Positions 43,664 to 52,900 of a stretch of 64,000 nucleotides of DNA are shown in pieces. The stretch lies in NCBI RefSeq assembly GCF_014650335.1, contig NZ_BMUT01000011.1, positions 124,001 to 188,000 on the forward strand, given 5' to 3'. The notes under the pieces are model-generated. The model had not been told where the DNA came from and searched no databases. It saw nothing but the letters and a program-made list of their open reading frames with translations. The DNA is from Streptomyces hiroshimensis (lineage in GTDB: Bacteria > Actinomycetota > Actinomycetes > Streptomycetales > Streptomycetaceae). Each line of letters begins with the position of its first letter. Within the stretch, counting starts at the first letter, position 1. A program made the position numbers and the translations under genes.

Positions 43664-44137
43664 ATGTCTGCGTTCCCTGGCATATCCACGCTCATGTCCC
43701 GCGCCGGTGCCGCATCGGTGGTCACCGCGGCCACCGTGACCGCGTCCATGCTCCTCCCCGGCATGTCGGCCGAGGCGAGCGCGGCCACTCCGGGCGCCGC
43801 CGCCCTGAAGGTCGCGGCCTCCAAGCAGGGCTCCCCCTACCAGTACGGCGCCGCCGGCCCGAACCGGTTCGACTGCTCGGGCCTCACGCTCTACTCGTTC
43901 AAGAAGGTCGGCAAGAACCTGCCGCGCACCGCGGCCGACCAGTACAACAAGACCCGGCACATCTCCGCCGGCTCCCGCCAGACGGGCGACCTGGTGTTCT
44001 TCCACTCGGGCAGCAACGTCTACCACGTCGGTATCTACGCGGGTAGCAACAAGATCTGGCACGCGCCCAAGCCGGGCGCGTCCGTCCGGCTGGAGAAGAT
44101 CTGGTCGGGCAGCGTCTGGTACGGCCGGGTCAACTGA
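43664..44137 (+). CDS. Secreted NlpC/P60 cell-wall endopeptidase
   Basis: A 157-residue protein. ATG 43664 has GAAGGG 7 bases upstream; longer in-frame starts would run through the riboswitch. The signal peptide ends near AEASA (about 40). The catalytic domain shows NRFDCSGLTLYSF (Cys nucleophile), VYHVGIYAG (His) and KIWHAPKPG (third polar residue). It cleaves peptidoglycan stem peptides outside the cell. It has no wall-binding domain. Expression is under a c-di-AMP riboswitch, linking it to turgor and wall control. Confidence 0.93.
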   Translation: MSAFPGISTLMSRAGAASVVTAATVTASMLLPGMSAEASAATPGAAALKVAASKQGSPYQYGAAGPNRFDCSGLTLYSFKKVGKNLPRTAADQYNKTRHISAGSRQTGDLVFFHSGSNVYHVGIYAGSNKIWHAPKPGASVRLEKIWSGSVWYGRVN

Positions 44138-44217
44138 CCGGGCCGGATGACGACGGCCGACCGCGGCCGATGGCGGCCGTGCGACCGATGACGGCCGTGC
44201 GGCCGGCCGGCGGCCGA

Positions 44218-44288
44218 CCGGGCCGGGGCGACCCACCCCGGCCCGGAGACCTTCGGGATCCCCCGGCCGCCCGGTGGGACCCCGAAGG
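44218..44288. terminator. Two tandem hairpins between convergent genes
   Basis: The first has a perfect 11-bp stem (CCGGGCCGGGG 44218-44228 against 44236-44246). The second has a 13-bp stem with one mismatch (44250-44262 against 44276-44288). They lie between the NlpC/P60 and S1 peptidase stops. Confidence 0.7.
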
Positions 44289-44331
44289 GGTGCGTCACGG
44301 CAGCGCGTCAGCACGTCCGTGCGTCAGTGTG

Positions 44332-45432
44332 TCAGGGCAACTGGGCCCCGTACGCCTGCAGCGCCGCCGGTACGGGCTGGAAGAACGTCTCTCCGCCGGA
44401 GGAACAGTCGCCGCTGCCACCCGAGGTGAGGCCGAGGGCGGTGTCGCCGTCGAAGAGGGCGCCGCCGCTGTCGCCCGGTTCGGCGCAGACCGAGGTGCCG
44501 ATCATGCCCTCGACCGCCCCCTCCTCGTAGTTGACGGTCACGTCGAGGGCGGTCACCTCACCGCCGTGGACCCCGGTGGTGCTGCCGCTTCGCTGCACCT
44601 GCTCGCCGACGGTCGCCTCGCCGGCCTTGCCGATGTCCTGCGTGCCGCCGCCGTAGAGGTCCACCGCGCTCGGGTGGGCGACATTGGATGTGTAGCGGAC
44701 GAGCGCGTAGTCGTGGCCGGGGAAGGACGAGCTCTCGGTCACGCCGATCTGCCCGCCGCCCTGACTGGCGGACCAGGTCTGCGAGGCGTTGCCGCAGTGC
44801 CCGGCCGTGAGGAAGTACGGCTTGCCGCCCTTGGTGACGTTGAAGCCCAGCGAGCAGCGCACGCCGCTGCCCCAGATCGCGTCGCCGCCCGCGATGAACG
44901 GGCGGAACTTCCCCGCCGTTCTCTTGACCGCGACCTTGTCGCCGAGGCGCGCGACGACCTCGTCGAGCCGGTCCTGACGGTCGCCGGTGACCGTGCTGTC
45001 GGCGGTGACGACGACCTTGTTGGCGCGGGGGTCGACCGACCAGGCCGTGCCCGGAATAGCTGCCTCCGCCTTCAGCGTCCGCTGCGTCGAAGCGAGTTCC
45101 GCGGCTGAGTGGCGCACGGTCCGGGGCTCGGCGCCCGCGAACCGTACCCGGGCCGCCGTCTCCTGGTCGAGGACGCCGACGACGAGCCTTCCGGTCCGGG
45201 CGTCGTAGTACGAGCCGGCCGTGTCCGCCCCGAGGTCGGCGGTGATCTGCCGGGCCAGCTCCGCGGCCTGCGGCGAGGAGAGCTGACGGGGGGCCGGGGC
45301 GCTCGCGTGCGCGCTGGGCAGGGTCAGCGCCGCGGCGGTCAGGGCCACCATCGCCGCACCGGCGGCGGCGGTACGGCGCGGGGCGGCGTGACGCCGGGCA
45401 ATGCGGCGCGGGGCAGTGCAGGAACGTTTCAC
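44332..45432 (-). CDS. Streptogrisin-type S1 serine protease with pro-domain
   Basis: A 366-residue secreted preproprotease; GTG 45432 with AGGAGGT upstream. Signal peptide to about ASAHASA (45), then an alpha-lytic-protease-type pro-region (about 60-170). The chymotrypsin-like domain has the triad TAGHCG (His), HDYALVRY (Asp) and GDSGGAL (Ser), plus paired Cys. The pro-region folds the enzyme and is cut off. Streptogrisins are abundant late-growth exoproteases. No TTA codon was seen in it. Confidence 0.95.
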   Translation of the reverse strand: MKRSCTAPRRIARRHAAPRRTAAAGAAMVALTAAALTLPSAHASAPAPRQLSSPQAAELARQITADLGADTAGSYYDARTGRLVVGVLDQETAARVRFAGAEPRTVRHSAAELASTQRTLKAEAAIPGTAWSVDPRANKVVVTADSTVTGDRQDRLDEVVARLGDKVAVKRTAGKFRPFIAGGDAIWGSGVRCSLGFNVTKGGKPYFLTAGHCGNASQTWSASQGGGQIGVTESSSFPGHDYALVRYTSNVAHPSAVDLYGGGTQDIGKAGEATVGEQVQRSGSTTGVHGGEVTALDVTVNYEEGAVEGMIGTSVCAEPGDSGGALFDGDTALGLTSGGSGDCSSGGETFFQPVPAALQAYGAQLP

Positions 45433-45868
45433 TCGTGACCTCCTGTGGGGGAGTGCCCGGCGGCACGGTGGTGCCCGGGCGTGGAGGACGTGCGGGTGTG
45501 ATGCGTGGCGCGCATGTGCATGCGCGGGCACATGTGCGTGCGCATCGGTGAGGACACGGCGCACGACAAGCCGATGAGATCGTCGCGTCCATGTCAAGAA
45601 CGGGATACGGGCGAGTATCCCGATGCGGCAAGCGGAAGTTCAAGAGCGACATTCGGTCGCGCGAAGGGTGCCGGTCGCCGGCCCCCGGCGGCTCAGCGGC
45701 ACCGCGAGCCGTCCCCCTGAACGGGGGTGACGGCAGCGGACGGCCGCCGGGCGGTGACCGGACACCGGGCGGGCCGCCTGTCCGGTATGCGTTCCTCGCG
45801 GGCCGTATACGGAGCAGCGCCGGGGCGTTCTTTGCTCAGCCTTAACGACCGGAGCGCCGCAAAGGCAA
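45433..45868. other. Promoter region of the protease; alternating purine-pyrimidine tract
   Basis: No gene supported. It includes two runs of strictly alternating purine-pyrimidine bases (45508-45526 and 45528-45545, such as GCGCGCATGTGCATGCGCG) about 80 bases upstream of the protease start, a Z-DNA-prone composition. Confidence 0.45.
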
Positions 45869-45904
45869 GGCCGGGTCCCGCCGTTCGCACGGCGGAACCC
45901 GGCC
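45869..45904 (-). terminator. Hairpin after the 68-residue protein gene
   Basis: A 16-bp stem with one mismatch (45869-45884 against 45889-45904) and a TCGC loop. It lies just past the stop of the minus-strand small gene. Confidence 0.75.
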
Positions 45905-45914
45905 CGGCATGCGG

Positions 45915-46121
45915 CTACTGGGCGCCCGTCGTGTGGGTCGGACGGATCGGGCCGCTGCCGCCCTGGGTCTGCGGCGCGGTGCCCTCCACGTGCTCGACCG
46001 GCTTGTCCAGCTCGGCCGCAAGGGCCTCCTCGGACGGCGTGGCGGCCGGCCCCGCGGCTGCGGCGGCCTGCTCGGCGGGGGCCCCGGCCTGCTCGGTGTT
46101 CTTGGGGTCCTCAGCGGTCAT
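45915..46121 (-). CDS. Small acidic, probably disordered protein
   Basis: A 68-residue protein starting at ATG 46121, with AGGAG 7 bases upstream and a strong hairpin just after the stop, so it is very probably a real gene. It is rich in Ala, Glu and Pro, with no Cys, signal peptide or membrane segment; the tail reads GPIRPTHTTGAQ. No family recognised. It is divergent from the SARP regulator. Confidence 0.65.
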   Translation of the reverse strand: MTAEDPKNTEQAGAPAEQAAAAAGPAATPSEEALAAELDKPVEHVEGTAPQTQGGSGPIRPTHTTGAQ

Positions 46122-46366
46122 ATCGAAACTCCTGTGTAGAACGCGCTGTGATGCGCAGGAAACAACTGTGCCTGCAGTATGTAACGACGTCATCAACGGA
46201 CGATCAACGGCCCCTCAGCAGGGGCGGTCCGCCCCTGCCGGGGGCCGGCTGCACGCCCGCCCGGCCCCCTCCGTGAGCGCAACCGGCCTCTGCTCCCGGA
46301 CGGGTCACTGAGGTACTGTCACCAACTGTCGCCGGACAGAGCCGGCAGGGCACGGTCGGGGGAAGA

Positions 46367-49336
46367 ATGCGGGACACAACAGAGCCGTCCGCAGACCGGT
46401 TCCATTTCCAGCTGCTCGGCCCCGTACGCGCGCTGGCGGACGGCCACCACGTGGACCTGGGCGCACGCCAGCAGCGCGCCATGCTCGCCGTCCTCCTGCT
46501 GCGCGGCGGCGCCACCGTCTCCAGCGACGAACTCATCGACGCCCTCTGGGGCGAGGCCGCACCGCCCCAGGCCCTCGGCACCGTCCGCACGTACGCCTCC
46601 CGCCTGCGCACCCTCCTCGAACCCGGACGTCCCGCCCGCACCCCCGCGACCGTCCTCGTCTCCGTCGCCGGCGGCTACGCCCTGCGCGTGGCGCCCGAGC
46701 GCGTCGACGCGCTCGTCTTCGAACGCCTCCTCGGCGAGGCCGGCGCCGCCCAGGCCACAGGCGACGTCGCGACGGCCCACGCCACGTACGCCACCGCGCT
46801 GGACCTCTGGCACGGCGCCGCACTGGCCGGCCTCCCCGGCCCCTACTGCGAGCGCCAGCAGTACCGGCTCTCCGAAGCGCGCCTGGGTGCCCAGGAGGGC
46901 CTCTTCGACTGCGCCCTCGCCCTCGGCCGCCACGCCGAGCTGGTCCCCGAGCTCACCTCGCTCGCCGCCGAGCACCCGCTGCGCGAGCGGCTGCGCGCCC
47001 AGCTGGTCCTCGCCCTCTACCGCTGCGGCCGCCAGGTCGACGCGCTCGCCGCCTACGCCGAGGCGCGGCGGCTGCTCGTCGAGGAGCTCGGCGTCGAACC
47101 CGGCCCGGAGCTGACCCGGCTGCACGCCCAGGTGCTCGCCGGCGACCCCGGGCTCGCGCTGCCCGCCCCCGCGGCCCCCGCCGCGCCCGGCCCCGGCGAA
47201 GCGCGCCGCCCGACCGGCGCCCCCTTCCAGCTGCCCGCCGGCATACCCGACTTCACCGGCCGCGAGGAGCTGGTGCGCGAGGTGCGCGGCGCACTCACCG
47301 GTGCCGCCGGCGCCGCCGTGATGATCGCCATGCTCACCGGCATCGGCGGCGTCGGCAAGACCACCCTCGCCGTCCACACCGCCCACCTGGCCCGCCCCGA
47401 CTTCCCCGACGGCCAGCTCTACGTGGACCTGCGGGGCGCGGGCTCCGACCCCGCCGACAGCGGCAGCGTCCTGGCCCACTTCCTCCAGGCTTTAGACGTC
47501 CCCGAGACCGACATCCCCGACGACCTGGAACAACGGGCCGCCCTCTACCGTTCCGTGCTCGCCGACCGGCGCGTGCTGCTCCTCCTCGACAACGCCCGTG
47601 ACGCCGCCCAGATCCGCCCGCTGCTGCCCGGCACCGCCGGCTGCGCCGTGCTCGTGACGACCCGCTCCCGGGCCATCACCCTCGGCGGCGCCCGCCACTT
47701 CCACATCGGCGTCTCCAGCGAGCCGGAAGCCCTCTCGCTGCTGGCCGCCATCGCCGGGGAGGAGCGGGTCGCAGGCGAGCCGCGCGCCGCCAGAGACCTG
47801 GTCGCCTCGTGCGGCCACCTGCCGCTGGCCGTGCGCATCGTGGCCTCCCGCCTCGCCTCCCGGCCGGGCTGGACCCTCGCCTCGCTCGTCGCCCGCCTCG
47901 ACGACGAACGCCGCCGCCTCGACGAACTGCAGGCCGGGGATCTGACGGTGGAGGCCACCTTCCGGCTCGGCTACACCCACCTGCCGTCCGACCAGGCCCG
48001 GGCCTTCCGCCTGCTCGCCCTCGCCGACGCCCCCGACCTCCCGCTGGCCGCCGCGGCCGTCCTGCTCGACCGCGACGACTTCACCGCCGAGGACCTCGCC
48101 GAGGGCCTCGCCGACGCCGGCATGCTCGAGTCGTACGCCCCCGGCCGCTACCGCTTCCACGACCTCCTCCGGCTCTACGCGCGTCGCCAGGCCGAACGCA
48201 CCGAAGCGCCCCAAGAGCGGGGCGAGGCCGTCGCCCGCCTCCTCGGCCACCTGCTCGTCACCGTCGGCAACGCCTCCCGCATCCTCGAACCCGACCACGC
48301 CCTGCACCGCCACCTCCACCCGGTCGCCGCGCCCGGCCTCGTCTTCGCCGACGCCGACGAGGCCCGCCAGTGGCTGCGCCGCGAGCACATCACGCTCGCC
48401 GCCACCCTCGCCCAGGCCGTGCGCGAACTCCCCGGCGCGCTGCGCGCCGCGGGCGACCTGCTGCTCACGTGGTCCGGCCTCATCGAGGGCCCCGCGCACC
48501 GCGACGAACTGCGCCGCCTGTCCGAGCTGACCGCCGCGGCCGCGCGCGAGGCGGGCGACCTGCGCGTCGAGGCCCGCGCCCGCTACACCCTCGGCAACCT
48601 GCACTACCTCACCGACGTGTACGAGGCCGCCGAGCGCGAGCTGTCCGAGGCGCTGCGCCTCGCGGACGCGGCCGACGACCCCATGTGCCGCCACCTCGCC
48701 GCCAACGCCCTCGGCATCCTGTGCTTCGCCACCGACCGGCCCGCACGCGCCCTGCCCCTGCTGGAACAGGCCCGCATCCTGTGCGAGGTCCTGGACGACA
48801 AGGGCAGCGAAGCGCGGGTGCTCGCCAACACCGCCCGTGTCCGCCTCGCCCTGGACCAGCCGCGCAAGGCCGAACGCGACGCCGCCGAGGCCGTCCGCCT
48901 CGCCGAGGCCACCGGCAACGGGCCGACCGTCGCCCTCACCCTCTACCAGCACGGCTGCGTCCTCCACAAGACCGGCCGCCCCGACCTGGCGGCCCGTCAG
49001 CTCCGTGACGCACTCGGCTACTTCATCGAGCAGCAGCAGCGCGGCTGGGAGGGCCTGACCTGGGCCCGACTCGCGGAGTGCCGCCTGGCCGAATGGCGCG
49101 ACACCGACGCCGTCTCCTGCGCCGAGCAGTCGCTGCAGATCGCCCGCGAACTGGGCAAGACCTACTGCCAGGGCCTGGCCCACGCCGTCCTCGGCCAGGC
49201 CCTTCCCCGCCTGGGCGACCCCTCCCGCGGCCGGGACCACCTGCGCGAGGCCCTGGCCCTCTTCGAACGGCTGGGCGTCCCGGAAGCGGCGTGGGTGCGC
49301 ACCCTCCTCGCGGAGACCCCGGCGCGGACACGGTGA
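46367..49336 (+). CDS. AfsR/SARP-family transcriptional regulator (SARP-NB-ARC-TPR)
   Basis: A 989-residue regulator; ATG 46367 with GGGGGAAG upstream. Domains: OmpR-like winged-helix DNA-binding (about 10-100), BTAD (105-250), an Ala/Pro linker, an NB-ARC/STAND ATPase (P-loop GIGGVGKTTLA near 325-335; LLLLDNA Walker B), and C-terminal TPRs (about 690-960). This is the AfsR layout, activating secondary metabolism genes after oligomerisation. No antibiotic cluster is adjacent, so it may be pleiotropic. Codon 376 is TTA (47492-47494), just after the P-loop. Confidence 0.93.
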   Translation: MRDTTEPSADRFHFQLLGPVRALADGHHVDLGARQQRAMLAVLLLRGGATVSSDELIDALWGEAAPPQALGTVRTYASRLRTLLEPGRPARTPATVLVSVAGGYALRVAPERVDALVFERLLGEAGAAQATGDVATAHATYATALDLWHGAALAGLPGPYCERQQYRLSEARLGAQEGLFDCALALGRHAELVPELTSLAAEHPLRERLRAQLVLALYRCGRQVDALAAYAEARRLLVEELGVEPGPELTRLHAQVLAGDPGLALPAPAAPAAPGPGEARRPTGAPFQLPAGIPDFTGREELVREVRGALTGAAGAAVMIAMLTGIGGVGKTTLAVHTAHLARPDFPDGQLYVDLRGAGSDPADSGSVLAHFLQALDVPETDIPDDLEQRAALYRSVLADRRVLLLLDNARDAAQIRPLLPGTAGCAVLVTTRSRAITLGGARHFHIGVSSEPEALSLLAAIAGEERVAGEPRAARDLVASCGHLPLAVRIVASRLASRPGWTLASLVARLDDERRRLDELQAGDLTVEATFRLGYTHLPSDQARAFRLLALADAPDLPLAAAAVLLDRDDFTAEDLAEGLADAGMLESYAPGRYRFHDLLRLYARRQAERTEAPQERGEAVARLLGHLLVTVGNASRILEPDHALHRHLHPVAAPGLVFADADEARQWLRREHITLAATLAQAVRELPGALRAAGDLLLTWSGLIEGPAHRDELRRLSELTAAAAREAGDLRVEARARYTLGNLHYLTDVYEAAERELSEALRLADAADDPMCRHLAANALGILCFATDRPARALPLLEQARILCEVLDDKGSEARVLANTARVRLALDQPRKAERDAAEAVRLAEATGNGPTVALTLYQHGCVLHKTGRPDLAARQLRDALGYFIEQQQRGWEGLTWARLAECRLAEWRDTDAVSCAEQSLQIARELGKTYCQGLAHAVLGQALPRLGDPSRGRDHLREALALFERLGVPEAAWVRTLLAETPARTR

Positions 49337-49399
49337 CGCCGGGTCGTGCCCAGGCCTTGGCCAGGGAGCCGGGCGCCTAGGCCTCCGCAGCGACCCGCG

Positions 49400-49933
49400 T
49401 CAGCGGGCTGCGTGGTTCGGGGTGCCGCCGCCGTTCACCGGCTGGACGGCGGCCGGGCCGGGGTCGGGGAGGTTCTTGAAGAACTCCGAGGACTCGCGGC
49501 GGCGGATGCGGAACACCGCGTCGAGGAGGGCGTTCGCCGACCGGGACGGGCCGTCGGAGCGGTCGTGGCCCAGTCCCCCCGCGCGCCAGGCGAGATAGAC
49601 GCGGGTGAGCTCGATCTCGGTCTCGCGCAGCAGTATCCAGGAGACGTCCCAGCGATAGAGGCCCTTCAGGGCCGTCGTGATCGCCACCAGGAATCCCGCC
49701 CCGGCGATGGCGGCGGACTTGCCGGGGAAGTCGAGGGCGGTCAGGACGGGCAGGGCCGCGCCGACGAGGATCACCACGGCGCCGCTCAGCCGGTACAGGC
49801 GCCGGTGCCAGCCGGCACGGGCGTCGTAGAAGTCGATGACGTCCAGGACGTACCGCTCGGCGGCGGCCGTGAAGCCCTCCTCGGAGTTGCGCCAGCGGGG
49901 CGCCGTCGCTCTGATGCCCATTTTCCTCAACAC
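49400..49933 (-). CDS. DUF4231 (SLATT-like) two-TM protein
   Basis: A 177-residue protein; GTG 49933 (GGGGG 6 bases upstream). A short helical N-terminus (RYVLDVIDFYDARAGWHRRLYRLSG) leads into two membrane helices (about 49-68 and 73-90), followed by a helical cytosolic tail. This is the layout of DUF4231/SLATT proteins. SLATT families have been predicted to be membrane-damaging effectors in nucleotide-linked conflict systems. It starts 15 bases after the GDPD stop and is the last gene of a six-gene operon. Confidence 0.8.
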   Translation of the reverse strand: MLRKMGIRATAPRWRNSEEGFTAAAERYVLDVIDFYDARAGWHRRLYRLSGAVVILVGAALPVLTALDFPGKSAAIAGAGFLVAITTALKGLYRWDVSWILLRETEIELTRVYLAWRAGGLGHDRSDGPSRSANALLDAVFRIRRRESSEFFKNLPDPGPAAVQPVNGGGTPNHAAR

Positions 49934-49948
49934 GCTTTTCCCCCAGGC

Positions 49949-50716
49949 TCACAGGGCTGACACGGGCAGGTATCCGGAGAAGAAGACGTTGGCCACCGAC
50001 TCCCGGGCGGCGCGCTCCTCCTGCGGCGAACGGACGGTCCATCCGATGACGGGAAGGCCCCTCCGCTGCCAGAAGCGCAGGGCCCGGGACGGCAGCGCGG
50101 CCAGTTCGAAGCTGATGAAGCCGGGGCGGGAGACGGCGTTGGTGACCATGGACCGGCCGATCGGGCGCAGGACCGGCGGCGCGGAAGCCAGGGCGCCCGC
50201 GATCTGCCCGACGGGCACGCCGGGAAGCATGCGCCTCAGCCGGAAGACCGTACGGGGATCGAAGGACTGCACGGCCACGCAGCCGTCGTAGCCGCGGATC
50301 GCCGCCGCCACGGCCCGCTCCAGGCCGGACGCCCCGGTCATGCCCCAGCGGCGGACGTCGACCATGACGGGCACACGGCCGGCCACCACGGCCAGCACCT
50401 CGGGCAGCGTGGTGGGCATGTGCGCCGCGAGGGCCGAGGAGGCCACCGCCCGCAGTTCGCCGAGCCGCAGGGAGGTGACGGGCAGCTCGCGGCCGGACGG
50501 CAGGCGGACCGCCGCGTCGTGCACGACGGCGAGGGCGCCGTCCCTGGTCAGCTGCACATCGAGTTCGAAGGGAACGCCGTGCTCGACGGCGCGCCGGAAC
50601 GCCGCCATCGAGTTCTCCGCCACGGCGTCCGGGCCGCCGTGCAGGCCACGGTGCGCGATCGGCCGGCTCAGGTGCCAGGGGAGATCTCGCACGGTGCCCT
50701 CCGGAGCGCTCGTCAC
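49949..50716 (-). CDS. Glycerophosphodiester phosphodiesterase-family protein
   Basis: A 255-residue protein; GTG 50716 overlaps the patatin stop (GTGA). The GDPD barrel motifs are present: PIAHRGLHGGPDAVAENSMAAF (His, Glu), ELDVQLTRDGALAVVHDAAV (Glu-x-Asp, His), VPVMVDVRRWG and a GWTVRS ending. There is no signal peptide, so it acts in the cytosol or at the inner leaflet. GDPDs cleave glycerophosphodiesters released by phospholipases, so it fits with the adjacent patatin gene. Confidence 0.9.
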   Translation of the reverse strand: MTSAPEGTVRDLPWHLSRPIAHRGLHGGPDAVAENSMAAFRRAVEHGVPFELDVQLTRDGALAVVHDAAVRLPSGRELPVTSLRLGELRAVASSALAAHMPTTLPEVLAVVAGRVPVMVDVRRWGMTGASGLERAVAAAIRGYDGCVAVQSFDPRTVFRLRRMLPGVPVGQIAGALASAPPVLRPIGRSMVTNAVSRPGFISFELAALPSRALRFWQRRGLPVIGWTVRSPQEERAARESVANVFFSGYLPVSAL

Positions 50717-51867
50717 GACGGTGCCGCGGGCCGGGGAGTGTCGCACAGCCGCTGGAATGCCGCGAGCATGCGGGTCTCGGCCAGGGAGAGGGAGTTGTGC
50801 ACGCCGAGCAGGTGGTGGAGCTCCTCGAAGCGCACCCACGCGTCGCGGTAGCCCAGCCGGCGCAGGGCCTGGACCCGGTCCGGGGAGAAGGACAGCAGAC
50901 CGGTCAGCGGCCCGAGCGGCCCGGGCGGGACGATGGGCACGCTGGGCCGGATGTCGATGCGGGTGACGCGGCTCGCGGCGTGCGAGCTCACGACGGCGTC
51001 CGGGTGCAGGTGGACCACCACCACGACCTCGCAGTGCTCCTGCTCCGCGAAGGCGCGCACCGGCGTGCGGTCGCCGGGACCGCCGAGCCCGCCGTCGAGG
51101 TAGGCGCAGCCGTCGACCACACGGGAGGGGAAGATGAAGGGCAGCGCGGCGCTGGCGAGCACGGCCTCGCGGATCTGGTGCTCCGGAAGGTGGTTGAGCG
51201 GCAGGACGTCGCCCCTGGCGCCGCCCAGCCACCGCATCACTTCCATGAGGTGGCGCAGCCGCACGGGCAGGGACTCCGTGCGGGCCAGCGGGTAGGCGAC
51301 CACCCACAGGGGCCGGCCGGCCCGGATCGCCGCCGCGTCCACCGCCTCGTCGACCAGCTCCTCCAGCAGCCCGACGCGGCGGCGCAAGCCCAGCAGCCGC
51401 GAGGCGAGCAGCCGGGCCTGCCGTGCCGTGTCCTCGGCCGCCGCCCCGGCCGCGTCGAGCGGCAGGCCCCGGTCGGCGAAGGGCGTCACGCCCGACCGCG
51501 TGGAGAAGCGCTCCCAGAACTCCGCCAGGCGCAGGGTGCCGGTCTTCAGGTCCGGGGCGCTGACGAGCACGGCGCCGTTGAGCGCGCCGATGCTGGTGCC
51601 GGCGACGGCCGCGATGTCGAGGCCCATTTCCGCGAGGTAGTCGCAGACGCCCAGTTCGTACGCGCCCTTGGCGCCCCCGCCGGCCAGGACCAGGCCGATG
51701 CGCAGGGAACCGGTCGGCCGGAACGGCGGCCGGCCGGCCGCGGCCGGGGCGGGGCTCCCGGGGCCCGGTTGCGCCGTGGGCACGGGGACGGCGCGCGTGG
51801 GAGCCACACTGCTCGCACGCTCCGCCCACGCGGAGAAGGTGCGCTCGACGTCCTGTCCGTCACTCAC
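50713..51867 (-). CDS. Patatin-like phospholipase
   Basis: A 384-residue cytosolic lipase. GTG 51867 is used (GGGAGG 8 bases upstream) and overlaps the preceding stop by 8 bases. It has the oxyanion motif LAGGGAKGAYELG (about 61-73), the nucleophile elbow GTSIG with Ser92, and YLDGGLGG supplying the catalytic Asp. Patatins hydrolyse membrane phospholipids; several anti-phage systems (CBASS and others) use patatin effectors. Here it follows a RdcB-like protein and an Hsp70-like ATPase rather than a cyclase. Confidence 0.93.
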   Translation of the reverse strand: MSDGQDVERTFSAWAERASSVAPTRAVPVPTAQPGPGSPAPAAAGRPPFRPTGSLRIGLVLAGGGAKGAYELGVCDYLAEMGLDIAAVAGTSIGALNGAVLVSAPDLKTGTLRLAEFWERFSTRSGVTPFADRGLPLDAAGAAAEDTARQARLLASRLLGLRRRVGLLEELVDEAVDAAAIRAGRPLWVVAYPLARTESLPVRLRHLMEVMRWLGGARGDVLPLNHLPEHQIREAVLASAALPFIFPSRVVDGCAYLDGGLGGPGDRTPVRAFAEQEHCEVVVVVHLHPDAVVSSHAASRVTRIDIRPSVPIVPPGPLGPLTGLLSFSPDRVQALRRLGYRDAWVRFEELHHLLGVHNSLSLAETRMLAAFQRLCDTPRPAAPS

Positions 51868-52900
51868 GGCCCGCACCTCCCTGCCCGCCGTCGCCGGACT
51901 CCGCGAGCTTGCGGAGCCGGATCCGCCGCTGACGCGCCTCCGCGAACTGCTCGGCCACGATGCGCCGCACGAGCTGCTCGACGCTCAGGCTGGACGGGAG
52001 GAAGAGGTCGCCGCTGCCGCTGCTGTCGCGCAGGGCGGACCGCGCGGCCTCGTCGGGCCCGGCCCCGGCCACGGCCAGCTCCGCCGCCCGGGCCAGGGCC
52101 GAGGTCAGCGGCCCGGCGGCGTCCGACAACTCGTCCGCCACGCCCAGGCCGAGCAGCTCGGCCACCATCAGCCGGTGGTTCTCGCCGGGGAGCTCGCGGA
52201 CGGCGGTGGTGAGCATGGCCGGCAGCGACTTGACCCCGTCGAACCAGGGCACGGGAGGGTCCTGCAGCATGCGCTCGGTCAACTGCCGCTGCATGAGGGT
52301 CTCTCCGCCGCTGAAGGCGTACGTGCCGGCCGGGCCGGAGGCCACCTCGCGGGCGAGCAGGACCGCCCCCACCAGCCAGGGCAGACCGGGGTCGGGCCGG
52401 GGATGGCGCCAGCGGCGGGCGGCGGCGTCCATGGCCGTACGGGCCTCCAGGGCCGCGAGCCGGCGCTCGTGGTCGGATAAGAAGCGGCCCGTGTCGCTGG
52501 CCAGCCGCGCCAGGACCGCTCCCAGCTCGCCGATGGCGTCCGCCGACCACCGGCCGGACGCCTCGACGCGCTCGATGCGCTTCTTGGCGTCGTGCACCTC
52601 TTCCGAGACCTCGGCCACCACGAGATCGGTCACCGTCATCCGCTCGCTGAGGTGTGTCAGCCAGCGCAGCGTGAGCTTCTGGGTGCTGAGCACCCGGTCG
52701 CGGACGGTCCGTTCGCGGATGCGGTCGCGGCCGGTCGCGCGGCCGAGCAGGCGGGCGAAGAACCCCTCACGCGCCCCCGCGCGCGCCAGGTCGTTCGCGG
52801 TGTGCAGGTCGTTGGTCAGCTCCAGGAGCAGCCGGTCGTCGACGAGCGGCACGCCACGGGCCACGATCTCCAGGGAGAGGGTGTCCTCGGGGGCTGTCAC
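51860..52900 (-). CDS. Helical protein resembling RdcB-family proteins
   Basis: A 346-residue protein; GTG 52900 overlaps the previous stop (GTGA). The N-terminal part (VPLVDDRLLLELTNDLHTAN...GFFARLLGRATGRD) resembles proteins named diguanylate cyclase regulator RdcB-like; this is from memory and tentative. A long coiled-coil segment follows (about 85-165), then an Ala/Leu-rich helical C-terminus. No catalytic motif. Codon 141 is TTA (52478-52480). Its place between the coiled-coil protein and the lipase suggests an adaptor or scaffold. Confidence 0.7.
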   Translation of the reverse strand: MTAPEDTLSLEIVARGVPLVDDRLLLELTNDLHTANDLARAGAREGFFARLLGRATGRDRIRERTVRDRVLSTQKLTLRWLTHLSERMTVTDLVVAEVSEEVHDAKKRIERVEASGRWSADAIGELGAVLARLASDTGRFLSDHERRLAALEARTAMDAAARRWRHPRPDPGLPWLVGAVLLAREVASGPAGTYAFSGGETLMQRQLTERMLQDPPVPWFDGVKSLPAMLTTAVRELPGENHRLMVAELLGLGVADELSDAAGPLTSALARAAELAVAGAGPDEAARSALRDSSGSGDLFLPSSLSVEQLVRRIVAEQFAEARQRRIRLRKLAESGDGGQGGAGRE

